A stretch of DNA of 24,367 bases. Origin: Enterobacteriaceae bacterium UBA2655 (GTDB lineage Bacteria; Pseudomonadota; Gammaproteobacteria; Enterobacterales; Enterobacteriaceae). The stretch spans positions 12,776 through 37,142 of the forward strand of contig DENB01000085.1 in the NCBI GenBank assembly GCA_002359495.1. Reading direction: 5' to 3'. Under the pieces are notes generated by a model that saw only the letters and a program-made list of their open reading frames with translations, searched no databases and was not told the DNA's origin. The translations under genes were made by a program, and so were the position numbers. Below are positions 9,399 through 17,126 of the stretch, piece by piece (positions within the stretch are counted from its first letter, which is position 1; every line of letters begins with the position of its first letter).

Positions 9399-10331
9399 AT
9401 GACGCAGAAAAAAATCGCCGTTATCGGCGAATGCATGATTGAGCTGTCCGAAAAAGGCGAAAATATTAAGCGCGGTTTCGGCGGCGATACCCTGAATACA
9501 GCGGTTTACCTTGCCCGCCAGACGAACGCCGCGCAGCTGAGCGTCGACTATGTCACGGCGCTGGGCAGCGACAGTTTCAGTGACCAGATGGTCGCCGCCT
9601 GGCGGCAGGAGCGGGTGAATACCGGACTGATTCAGCGCCTGGAGAATAAAATGCCCGGCCTGTACGTGATCGAAACCGACGCGCAGGGCGAACGCACGTT
9701 CTGGTACTGGCGCAGCGACGCCGCGGCGCGTTACTGGCTTGAGACGCCTGACGCCGACGCCATCTGTCAGCAGCTGGCGCAATTTGACTACCTCTACCTT
9801 AGCGGCATCAGCCTGGCGATCCTTCCCGCAACCAGCCGGGAAAAGCTGCTGCGACTGCTGAACAGCTGTCGGGCGAACGGCGGCCAAGTCATTTTCGACA
9901 ATAACTATCGCCCGCGCCTGTGGTCCGGCAAAGAAGAGGCGCAGCAGGCTTATATGGCGATGCTAAGCTGTACCGATATCGCCTTTTTAACCCTTGATGA
10001 CGAGCATCTGCTCTGGGGCGAGCAGCCGCTGGAAACGGTGATCGCCCGCACGCGCGCGGCGGGCGTGCAGGAGATCGTCATCAAGCGCGACGCGGCGTCA
10101 TGCCTGATCGCCTGCGGCGGCGATGCGTTGATCGAGGTGCCGGCCAACGCGCTGCCGGCGGAGAAGGTGATTGATACCACGGCGGCGGGCGACTCCTTCA
10201 GCGCCGGCTACCTGGCGCGACGTCTGAGCGGCGGCTCGCCGCAAGAGGCGGCGCAGCGCGGTCATCTCACCGCGAGCACTGTGATCCAACACCGCGGCGC
10301 CATTATTCCCCTCAGCGCCATGCCCGCCTGA
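9399..10331 (+). CDS. kdgK: 2-dehydro-3-deoxygluconokinase (KDG kinase)
   Basis: KdgK phosphorylates 2-keto-3-deoxygluconate to KDPG, the step that sends pectin- and hexuronate-derived carbon into the Entner-Doudoroff aldolase. The 310 residues match E. coli KdgK (309) and the PfkB/ribokinase family. The N-terminal strand (IAVIGECMIELS) leads to the substrate-binding GFGGDTLNTAVYLAR segment. The PfkB signature DTTAAGDSFSAG is at 259-270, with catalytic base D265. The ATG is preceded by a weak ribosome site (AGG well upstream). The promoter region has a KdgR-like operator, and a strong hairpin follows the stop. It is divergent from pdeH, as in E. coli. Confidence 0.96.
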   Translation: MTQKKIAVIGECMIELSEKGENIKRGFGGDTLNTAVYLARQTNAAQLSVDYVTALGSDSFSDQMVAAWRQERVNTGLIQRLENKMPGLYVIETDAQGERTFWYWRSDAAARYWLETPDADAICQQLAQFDYLYLSGISLAILPATSREKLLRLLNSCRANGGQVIFDNNYRPRLWSGKEEAQQAYMAMLSCTDIAFLTLDDEHLLWGEQPLETVIARTRAAGVQEIVIKRDAASCLIACGGDALIEVPANALPAEKVIDTTAAGDSFSAGYLARRLSGGSPQEAAQRGHLTASTVIQHRGAIIPLSAMPA

Positions 10332-10338
10332 TCCTCAT

Positions 10339-10359
10339 GCCCTGCCTTCCCGGCAGGGC
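10339..10359 (+). terminator. Hairpin terminator candidate after kdgK
   Basis: A perfect eight-pair stem, GCCCTGCC / GGCAGGGC with loop TTCCC, starts 7 bases after the kdgK stop. The following bases (TGCGCTTTCG) are only moderately T-rich. It may therefore act as a weak terminator or as a 3'-end stabilising hairpin. Confidence 0.55.
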
Positions 10360-10421
10360 TGCGCTTTCGCCTGACGCCGCTTCGGTCTTTCCGTTTTGAA
10401 CCTGCGCGTTACCCGCTGAAA

Positions 10422-10438
10422 AGAGAATTAAATTCTCT
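10422..10438. repeat. Perfect 17-base palindrome
   Basis: AGAGAATTAAATTCTCT is an exact inverted repeat about one central base (8-base arms). It lies roughly 90 bases past kdgK and 325 bases before the hydrolase start. A short AT-rich perfect palindrome like this often marks the site of a dimeric regulator. No known consensus is recognised. Confidence 0.5.
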
Positions 10439-10597
10439 GAAGCGTAAATCTCTTCGCGCGGCGCGATTTGCGTTAGCGCAGCCGAATCCTTTCAACGTTT
10501 CGCTTTAAGAAAGTATTGATGCTAAACCCGCCAATTATTCGCCTCGCGCACATCAATAAAATTGAAGAAAAGGAATAGATTATCGCCTGATTTACAA

Positions 10598-10674
10598 GTC
10601 TTTTTCCTGACCAGGCTTAGTCTGATTCTTTTTCCCCAGCCCGCTTTTGGCTGGACGCTAGCCTGAAAAAAGAC
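10598..10674 (+). promoter_or_regulatory. Nested inverted repeats upstream of the hydrolase gene (possible structured leader)
   Basis: Three inverted repeats nest in 77 bases. The outer stem is GTCTTTTT (10598-10605) with AAAAAGAC (10667-10674). The middle stem is CAGGCT-AG (10612-10620, one bulge) with CTAGCCTG (10658-10665). The inner stem is CCAGCC (10636-10641) with GGCTGG (10649-10654), 22 pairs in all. The outer stem starts with Ts and ends with As, the reverse of an intrinsic terminator on either strand. A folded leader RNA or a protein-binding element fits better. The rest of the 432-base gap 10332-10763 holds no gene I can see. Confidence 0.45.
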
Positions 10675-10677
10675 CAT

Positions 10678-10716
10678 GTTTTACACCATGTCGGCAGGCG
10701 ATCCGCCTGGTAAAAC
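10678..10716 (+). promoter_or_regulatory. Second hairpin in the hydrolase leader
   Basis: GTTTTAC (10678-10684) pairs with GTAAAAC (10710-10716), enclosing CAGGCG-ATC-CGCCTG (10695-10709). One side has a 10-base internal bulge. The structure ends about 38 bases before the ribosome site and sits 4 bases after the first nested structure. The two may form a single leader domain. Confidence 0.4.
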
Positions 10717-10763
10717 AGCGCCGCGAATCCTGTTACTCATCAGGCTTCGCGCCAGGAAAACTT

Positions 10764-11636
10764 ATGCGTACTGAAATCATTAATATCTGGCCCAACGGCG
10801 ATGCGCCGGGCGCCAGCGATTCGCGCGCTCAGCCGCAAATCGTTGATATGGCAAAAGAGTATGAGCCTTACGATCGCGCGGCCACCGGCGTTCGCTGCCC
10901 GGAAATCGCCATCTGGCATCCTGAAGAGTCCAACGGCATTACGCTGCTGGTCGCGCCGGGAGGCGGCTACCAGCGCGTGATGATCGATCGCGAAGGCAGC
11001 GCGCTCGCCACCTTTTTCACCGCGATGGGCTATACCCTGGCGGTAATGACCTACCGCTTGCCTTACGACGGCCATCACGAAGGCGCGGATGCGCCGCTGG
11101 CGGATGCGCAACGCGCCGTGCGCGTGCTGCGCGAACGCGCCCAGCGCGGTCTGAACGGCAAATACATCGTAATGATGGGCTTTTCCGCCGGCGGGCACGT
11201 CGCCGCCAGCCTGGGAACGCGCTTCGCGGAAAAAATCTATCCGGTGCAGGATGGCGCGGAGAACCATTCCCCCCGCCCCGATGCGATGGTGTTGATCTAT
11301 CCGGTGATCAGCATGCGCGACGGCCTGGCGCACGAGGGATCGCGCACCCGTCTGCTGGGCGCCTGGCCGGATCAAAAAATCCTGGACGCCTACTCGCTGG
11401 AGACCCGCGTTCATGCGCAAACGCCACCCACGCTGCTGATTCACGCCGCGGATGACGAAACGGTGTCGGTGAATAACAGCATGGTGTTTTTCACCGCGCT
11501 GCGTGAGCATAAGATCCCGGCCGAGCTGCACTTTTATCAAAAGGGCGGCCACGGATTCGGTATGCGCGGCCTGGCCGATTTGCCGCTGGCGAGCTGGCCG
11601 ATGCTGGTGACGGAATGGCTGCGGGCCAAAACCTGA
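10764..11636 (+). CDS. Alpha/beta hydrolase, acetylxylan-esterase / XynB-like family
   Basis: This 290-residue protein has an alpha/beta-hydrolase fold of the type annotated as acetyl-esterase or endo-xylanase-B-like. Visible elements are the oxyanion-hole APGGGY at 64-69, the nucleophile elbow GFSAGGH with S141, the acid D231 in ADDETV and the base H263 in GGHGFG. There is no signal peptide, so it should act in the cytoplasm. An AGGA ribosome site lies 6 bases before the ATG. It sits on the kdgK strand, where E. coli has no gene. A role in deacetylating imported plant-wall oligosaccharides is plausible from family and neighbour, but it is inference and the substrate is unknown. It is convergent with yhjJ, 10 bases apart. 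Confidence 0.8.
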   Translation: MRTEIINIWPNGDAPGASDSRAQPQIVDMAKEYEPYDRAATGVRCPEIAIWHPEESNGITLLVAPGGGYQRVMIDREGSALATFFTAMGYTLAVMTYRLPYDGHHEGADAPLADAQRAVRVLRERAQRGLNGKYIVMMGFSAGGHVAASLGTRFAEKIYPVQDGAENHSPRPDAMVLIYPVISMRDGLAHEGSRTRLLGAWPDQKILDAYSLETRVHAQTPPTLLIHAADDETVSVNNSMVFFTALREHKIPAELHFYQKGGHGFGMRGLADLPLASWPMLVTEWLRAKT

Positions 11637-11646
11637 CCCGCCCGGC

Positions 11647-13137
11647 TTATGGCAATGGCGCTGCGGCATCGCTGCCGCCGTCCGGCTTAACCTCATCCGC
11701 AGCGCCTGACGCCACAGACGGCGCCATCACCTTATCCCAGCTCGCCTGCAACGCTTTGACATTGGTTTCCGCTTCGCCTTCCGGCTGGATCAGCACCATC
11801 GTCAGCTCCTGGGTCAGCTGCTGCCGCAACTCCTGATTAAGCTGTTCCAACGTGAGGTTGGACAGAAACGTCTGACGCAGCTTTTGATACTGTTCCGGCG
11901 CGATATCAACGACGGCGTTTTGCTGCGAACGCAGGCGCTGGCTCATCAAGACGTCCGTATCGGTGCGCGCGTAGGTGGTAAAGAGCTTATTTAGCTCCAG
12001 CAGCTTCTGCGCCATCAGCGCATCAAATTCTTCCTGCGGCAGGCCTTTGTCGCGCACGTTAGCCAGCTCGTGCGCCACCAGATTCATATTTTGCTCCAAC
12101 GAATCGTTGCGGGCGTCCATATTGATGGCGCACTGCGCACGCTGATAAAGCACGCGGCAGTCGAAGCCGACCTGCACGCCCTGCGCTTTGCGGTTGCTGA
12201 GCGTACGCTGCACATGCCAGAACAGCGCTTCGCGCGCTAAATCGCTAAGCCAGTAGCGCTGCAAATATTGCGAATCGAAAATCGGCTGCCACGCCGTATC
12301 CCATACCAGCGACAGGCGATCCTGAACTATCGCATTATTGACCAGATTCACCGGTTGATTCGGCAGAGGCGACAGCCCCGGCATCGGCGCTGGGGTTTCG
12401 CGTTTTCCCTGCAACGAGGAGAAGGCGCGGCCAATCTGCTCCACCAGGCTGCGGCTTTCGACGTTGCCTACCACATAAAGCCGCATCGCGTCCGGGGTAT
12501 ACCACTGCTGATAGAAGGCGTTGAGCTGCGCGATATCCACCGGCGCGCGCGGCTGCTCGCCCGGATCGTGCGCCAGCAGCGCGGAGCCTTGCAGGCGATA
12601 GCGCCACCAGACATCCTGGGTATTCGCCGGCCAGGTGGTGATAGGATCAGAAGCGGAGAGCGCGGCGTTAACCACCTGCTCGGTGATCGACATTTTTCCG
12701 GCGGTGGCCGCCAGCCAGCTCAACGCTTCTTTCAGCAGCTCCGGCCGGTTATTCGGCAGGCTGAGGTTATATTGCGTGAAATCGTAAGAAGAGATGGCGG
12801 GCGACAGCGGATGAGCGGAATCTATCGCCTGCTGCCAGAGCGCGCGCTGCTGGTTGGTGTCCAGCGCCGTGTTATGCACCATCGCGAGGCGCGGCAAAAG
12901 ATGGCTGTAGCCGGTTTGCTGCGCGCTTTCCACCAGGGAGCCGGTATTGACGATCAGGCGCAGCTCAATGCGATCGCTGGGGCGTTGCGGCGTGGTGAGC
13001 ACTTGCCAGCTAAAGCCATTATCCAGTTTTCCCTGTTGCCAGGCGGGATCGGGTTGAAGCGTTTCGGCCTGCAACGCCTGACTGGCCGCAGCCAACGCTA
13101 ACCCACCAACCAAAAGCCGAATTCTGGTGCCCTGCAT
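11647..13137 (-). CDS. yhjJ: Periplasmic M16-family (pitrilysin-like) protein YhjJ, probably non-catalytic
   Basis: This 496-residue protein matches YhjJ of E. coli (498) and the M16 zinc peptidase fold. The first 24 residues form a signal peptide (basic start, hydrophobic core, cleavage after ALQA), so it is exported. The M16 zinc motif HxxEH should lie in the TGYSHLLPRLAM stretch at 75-86, but it reads H79-L-L-P-R83: the catalytic glutamate and second histidine are gone. The fold is kept but peptidase activity is unlikely. An AGGGG ribosome site precedes the ATG. Its physiological role is not established; it may be a scaffold or chaperone-like M16 relative. Confidence 0.88.
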   Translation of the reverse strand: MQGTRIRLLVGGLALAAASQALQAETLQPDPAWQQGKLDNGFSWQVLTTPQRPSDRIELRLIVNTGSLVESAQQTGYSHLLPRLAMVHNTALDTNQQRALWQQAIDSAHPLSPAISSYDFTQYNLSLPNNRPELLKEALSWLAATAGKMSITEQVVNAALSASDPITTWPANTQDVWWRYRLQGSALLAHDPGEQPRAPVDIAQLNAFYQQWYTPDAMRLYVVGNVESRSLVEQIGRAFSSLQGKRETPAPMPGLSPLPNQPVNLVNNAIVQDRLSLVWDTAWQPIFDSQYLQRYWLSDLAREALFWHVQRTLSNRKAQGVQVGFDCRVLYQRAQCAINMDARNDSLEQNMNLVAHELANVRDKGLPQEEFDALMAQKLLELNKLFTTYARTDTDVLMSQRLRSQQNAVVDIAPEQYQKLRQTFLSNLTLEQLNQELRQQLTQELTMVLIQPEGEAETNVKALQASWDKVMAPSVASGAADEVKPDGGSDAAAPLP

Positions 13138-13321
13138 GTGAACCCCTACTAATACAGTTCAAAATATCGTTATCACTGGCACGTTATTGCTGTTACTGAG
13201 CGCGACCGCCGTGGCGTCTGGCCGCTACGTTTTTTCAACAACAGACTCTTTGACCACGGGAAGGCCAGGATGTCGCGCAACGAAGTGAAAAACCATGAAA
13301 AAAGAAGTGGGGGTTATTATC

Positions 13322-13360
13322 CAAATGCCCGCTGTGAGGGCAAGTCACAGCGGGCATTTG
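13322..13360 (-). terminator. 16-pair perfect hairpin downstream of dctA
   Basis: CAAATGCCCGCTGTGA (13322-13337) and TCACAGCGGGCATTTG (13345-13360) are exact complements around a 7-base loop, starting 25 bases past the dctA stop. The stem is very stable but no T-run follows on either strand. It may block 3' exonucleases or terminate imperfectly. The rest of the 13138-13385 gap holds the yhjJ promoter, which I could not pin down. Confidence 0.6.
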
Positions 13361-13385
13361 CGGGGAAATAGATGAAATTCGGCCG

Positions 13386-14672
13386 TTATAACGAGTTTTC
13401 AGACATCTCTTTGACCTTTTTTGACGAAGAAAGCGTCGCCTTCATCTGCTTCTCATCGAGCTGTCCGACCCATTTCGCCACCACCAGCGTCGCGACGCCG
13501 TTGCCTACCAGGTTAGTCAGGGCGCGCGCTTCGGACATAAAGCGATCGATGCCGAGGATCAGCGCCAGGCCGGCAACCGGCAAATGCCCTACCGCGGAAA
13601 GCGTCGCCGCCAGCACGATAAAGCCGCTGCCGGTAACGCCCGCCGCGCCTTTCGAAGAGAGCAGCAGCACCACCAGCAGCGTGACCTGATGCAAAATATC
13701 CATATGGGCGTTGGTCGCCTGGGCGATAAACACCGCAGCCATGGTGAGATAGATCGAGGTGCCGTCCAGGTTGAACGAATAGCCCGTCGGGATAACCAGG
13801 CCCACTACCGATTTCTTACAGCCAAGACGCTCCATCTTATCCAGCATGCGCGGCAGCGCGGACTCTGACGAGGAGGTGCCCAGCACGATCAGCAGCTCCT
13901 CCTTGATATAGGCCACGAACTTGAAAATATTGAAGCCGACGACGCGCGCGATAAGCCCCAGCACCACCACCACGAACAGCACGCAGGTGATATAAAAGCA
14001 CACGATCAGCTGCCCCAGCTGCACCAGCGAGCCGACGCCATATTTGCCGATGGTAAACGCCATGGCGCCGAAAGCGCCGATCGGCGCCAGACGCATAATC
14101 ATGTTAATGATGCCGAAGATAACCTTCGAAAAGCTCTCAATCACGTTGAACATCAGGGTTCCGGCGCTGCCGAGACGATGCAGGGCGAAACCGAACAGAA
14201 TCGCGAACAGCAGCACCTGCAGAATATTGCCGCTGGCAAAGGCGCCGATGACGCTGCCGGGGATCACATCCAGCAGGAAGGCGGTGACGCCCTGCTGCTC
14301 CGCCTGCTGCGCGTAAACCGCGACGGCCTTGGCGTCCAGCGTGCCGGGATCGACGTTCATTCCCGCGCCGGGCTGAATGACGTTTACCACCACCAGACCG
14401 ATAATCAGCGCGATGGTGCTGACGATTTCAAAGTAGAGCAGCGCAACCGCGCCGGTGCGCCCTACCGCCTTCATGCTCTCCATGCCGGCGATGCCGGTAA
14501 CGACGGTACAGAAAATTACCGGAGCGATAATCATTTTAATCAGTTTGACGAAGCCATCGCCTAACGGCTTCATCTGCGCGCCTATTTCGGGATAGAAATG
14601 GCCTAACAGTACGCCAATACCGATGGCAACCAGCACCTGGAAATAGAGGCTTTTGAACAGTGAGGTTTTCAT
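13386..14672 (-). CDS. dctA: Aerobic C4-dicarboxylate:proton symporter DctA
   Basis: DctA imports succinate, fumarate, malate and aspartate with protons under aerobic conditions and also acts as co-sensor of DcuS in E. coli. The 428 residues equal the family length. Glutamate-transporter-family hallmarks are present: the serine-rich reentrant loop [12 protein letters not shown], the [16 protein letters not shown] segment and the second reentrant loop [15 protein letters not shown], among about eight hydrophobic membrane segments. The C-terminal tail after LDEKQMKA is charged and cytoplasmic. It lies between yhjJ and pdeK as in E. coli. The upstream gap of 230 bases (14673-14902) shows no clear CRP or DcuR site by eye. 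Confidence 0.97.
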   Translation of the reverse strand: MKTSLFKSLYFQVLVAIGIGVLLGHFYPEIGAQMKPLGDGFVKLIKMIIAPVIFCTVVTGIAGMESMKAVGRTGAVALLYFEIVSTIALIIGLVVVNVIQPGAGMNVDPGTLDAKAVAVYAQQAEQQGVTAFLLDVIPGSVIGAFASGNILQVLLFAILFGFALHRLGSAGTLMFNVIESFSKVIFGIINMIMRLAPIGAFGAMAFTIGKYGVGSLVQLGQLIVCFYITCVLFVVVVLGLIARVVGFNIFKFVAYIKEELLIVLGTSSSESALPRMLDKMERLGCKKSVVGLVIPTGYSFNLDGTSIYLTMAAVFIAQATNAHMDILHQVTLLVVLLLSSKGAAGVTGSGFIVLAATLSAVGHLPVAGLALILGIDRFMSEARALTNLVGNGVATLVVAKWVGQLDEKQMKATLSSSKKVKEMSENSL

Positions 14673-14902
14673 AACAGGTGTCCACTAACGACGGGAAAAG
14701 AAGAGTGTCGGATTTATTATCATGACCTGCGCTTGCGACATGTCTGACAGACGCCGGGTAAAGAGGAAAATAACACTCTGTTAACGGGATTCATACCGGC
14801 TTACATTCATTAAGGAAATTACATCCCGAAATTTATGAACTGAAACGCTTCAGCAAAGAAACGCCGCAATAAAATAACCTTATAAATCAATAAACGAGGT
14901 GA

Positions 14903-16915
14903 TTATTCTGCGGGTGACGAATCGTCCAGCCAGCGCGATGCGAACAGGGAGAGAGGCAAGGCTTCAGCATAAAGATAGCCCTGGCCGATATGAATGCCGC
15001 GCGCCAGCAGCCAGTCGCGCTGCTCTTCCGTTTCCACGCCTTCGGCGATAACGTCCAGATCGATGATATCGGCGATGGCCGCTACGATGCGCACCATGGT
15101 GTCGTCGTCAGGCAGCGCGGCGACGAAACTGCGATCCATCTTCAGCTTGTTCACCGGCAGCGCTTTAAGCTGGTGAAGGGCGTTCAGGTTAGAGTAGCCC
15201 ATGCCAAAATCGTCCAGCGCCACGGCGACGCCGACCTGTTGCAGCGCGCGCAGCAACGATATCGCCTGTTCGGCGTCGCCGATGCGCGTGGTTTCGGTCA
15301 GCTCCAGCACAAAGCTGCCTGGCCTGATGCGATGCCGTTCCAGCAGCCCCTGCAGATGGCTGACCATCGTCGCGTCGCGCAGCTGAACCGCTGAAATATT
15401 GACGCTGAGCGGAAGGGTAATGCCGCGCTTTTGCCAGGCGGCCAGAATACGGCACGCCTCTTCGAACACCCAGCGGCCAATGGCGGTGATCACGCCGATT
15501 TCTTCTGCGCTGGCGATAAACTCTTCCGACAATCCGTAGCTGCCGTCGGGCTGGCGCATGCGCAGCAGCGCTTCCGCCCCGACCAGCGCGCCGGTTTTCA
15601 TATTGATCTGCGGCTGCAGGAACAGCACGAACTTCTCGTCCTGCAGCCCCTGTAAAATGTCGTGCTCCTGGGTCAGGCGCTTCTGCGCCCGTTCGGTCAG
15701 CGCCGGATCGAAAAACAGCACCTGGTTTTTCCCCTGATGACGCGCCGACATCATGGCGGATACGGCGCGCTCCAGCAGTTCGTTCGCCGTCAGCCGCAAT
15801 CCGTCGCGCAAGGCGATACCGATGCTGGCGTTAGGGCGCAGCTGCAGCTGGTGCAGATTCACCGGCTGATTCAGGCGAATCATCAGGTTGCGCGCCAGGC
15901 GCAGGGCGCGGAACGGGTTATGGGCGCGTTTCAGCAGCAGCGCGAAATCGCTTGGTCCCAGCTGCGCCATCAGCGTATGGTCATCAATGGTGCCGCGAAT
16001 TTTCTCTACCAGCGTCAGGGTCAGGGTGTCGCGCTGCTCGTTGCTGAGCACTCCGTTGGCCTCCTGCAGCGTCTCGATGCGGATCACCATGACGCCGAAA
16101 TTTCTGCTGCGGTGATGGTGATTGCTGTACTGCTCCAGCAGAGCGAGAAACAGCGTGCGGTTAGGCAAATCGGTTAAAGCGTAATGCGTGGTCAGCCGGC
16201 TCATCTCATCGTGTATCGACTCCAGCACCTGCTGATTGCGGTTGTAGCTTCGAATCAGCATGCCGATTTCGTCGTCGCGATGCCCCGGCGGCAACGCCAG
16301 CTTATGGGTAAGAATCGTCTGCGGCGGCAGCCCCTGCAACTCGCGCGAGATATCCCGCAACGGATGAACGATCAGCCGGTTGATGCACCAGCTGATGGCG
16401 ATGGAAAGGATCAGCGCCAGCAGCAGATAGGTCATAATCATGGTAGAGAGCGTGCTGAGGATAAACTGGTAAACGCGCCATGAATCCGCCTGTAAGACCA
16501 GATAGGCGATCGGTTTCGGCAATCCCCGATGCTCAATCGAATAGAGCGGCAGCGTAATCTGCACCGGCAGTTCGAACAGCCGGGACACCAGCAGCGGCAC
16601 CGGTTTTTCCGTCTCGAAATCCGCATGCAGCGCCTGAAAAGCGTTGGGCAGCACCACATCGGCGCGTGATAAAATGCCCGCCGGCTTCAGGGTTTGCAAA
16701 ATAGCGTCGGCCTGCGGAATATCCGCTCTCAACACCGCTTCCGACAACGGCTGGCGCACCGTATGCGCGATGTTCTCCATCTGCTGGGCGTAGTCCATCC
16801 TGCGCTGCTGCACAAAATGGAACAACTGAATAACGATAAAGACAGAAATGGTGACCAGCGCAACCGCTGAGACAGCAGCCATCTGTTTTATCGTAAGAGA
16901 ACGACTGACGCGCAA
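14903..16915 (-). CDS. pdeK: Membrane c-di-GMP phosphodiesterase PdeK / HmsP family (HAMP-GGDEF-EAL)
   Basis: This 670-residue inner-membrane protein has helices near 13-33 and 154-178 bounding a periplasmic sensor loop. A HAMP segment (about 177-232), a GGDEF domain (about 240-400) and an EAL domain (about 420-665) follow. The GGDEF signature is degenerate, LGPSDF at 319-324, so no cyclase activity is expected. EAL residues are intact: EALLR from E448, N506, ELTE at 538-541, DDFGMG at 568-573, K590 and EGVET at 625-629. It should hydrolyse c-di-GMP, like Yersinia HmsP. The start is a TTG with a well-placed GGAG. It sits beside the bcs genes, as in E. coli. Confidence 0.92.
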   Translation of the reverse strand: MRVSRSLTIKQMAAVSAVALVTISVFIVIQLFHFVQQRRMDYAQQMENIAHTVRQPLSEAVLRADIPQADAILQTLKPAGILSRADVVLPNAFQALHADFETEKPVPLLVSRLFELPVQITLPLYSIEHRGLPKPIAYLVLQADSWRVYQFILSTLSTMIMTYLLLALILSIAISWCINRLIVHPLRDISRELQGLPPQTILTHKLALPPGHRDDEIGMLIRSYNRNQQVLESIHDEMSRLTTHYALTDLPNRTLFLALLEQYSNHHHRSRNFGVMVIRIETLQEANGVLSNEQRDTLTLTLVEKIRGTIDDHTLMAQLGPSDFALLLKRAHNPFRALRLARNLMIRLNQPVNLHQLQLRPNASIGIALRDGLRLTANELLERAVSAMMSARHQGKNQVLFFDPALTERAQKRLTQEHDILQGLQDEKFVLFLQPQINMKTGALVGAEALLRMRQPDGSYGLSEEFIASAEEIGVITAIGRWVFEEACRILAAWQKRGITLPLSVNISAVQLRDATMVSHLQGLLERHRIRPGSFVLELTETTRIGDAEQAISLLRALQQVGVAVALDDFGMGYSNLNALHQLKALPVNKLKMDRSFVAALPDDDTMVRIVAAIADIIDLDVIAEGVETEEQRDWLLARGIHIGQGYLYAEALPLSLFASRWLDDSSPAE

Positions 16916-16965
16916 AATACTCTCCAGGCCGAAACAGCGGATATCAGACAGGAAAAAGCGCAGTA

Positions 16966-16971
16966 AGTATA
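16966..16971 (-). promoter_or_regulatory. Candidate -10 element for pdeK
   Basis: TATACT on the minus strand, about 50 bases before the TTG start, matches the sigma-70 -10 well. No good -35 lies 16-18 bases upstream, so the promoter is tentative. Confidence 0.3.
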
Positions 16972-17126
16972 TCCCAGAGAAGCGATTTTTTTCTTCTATT
17001 TAGCGTAATGCGCGAGCGCGGCGAGCTTGCTGACGCGGAAGCAGCCCGCCGGTAAAGAAATTTCCTAAACCAGCGGCCCTGCCCTTATTGCGGATACGCC
17101 ACCCAGTCGCCGCCGTTCAGCCGAAT

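Noticed and set aside
13333..13349. TGTGA...TCACA resembling a CRP site
   Set aside because: The spacer is 7 bases, not 6, and the match is part of a perfect 16-pair hairpin downstream of dctA, so an RNA structure explains it better.
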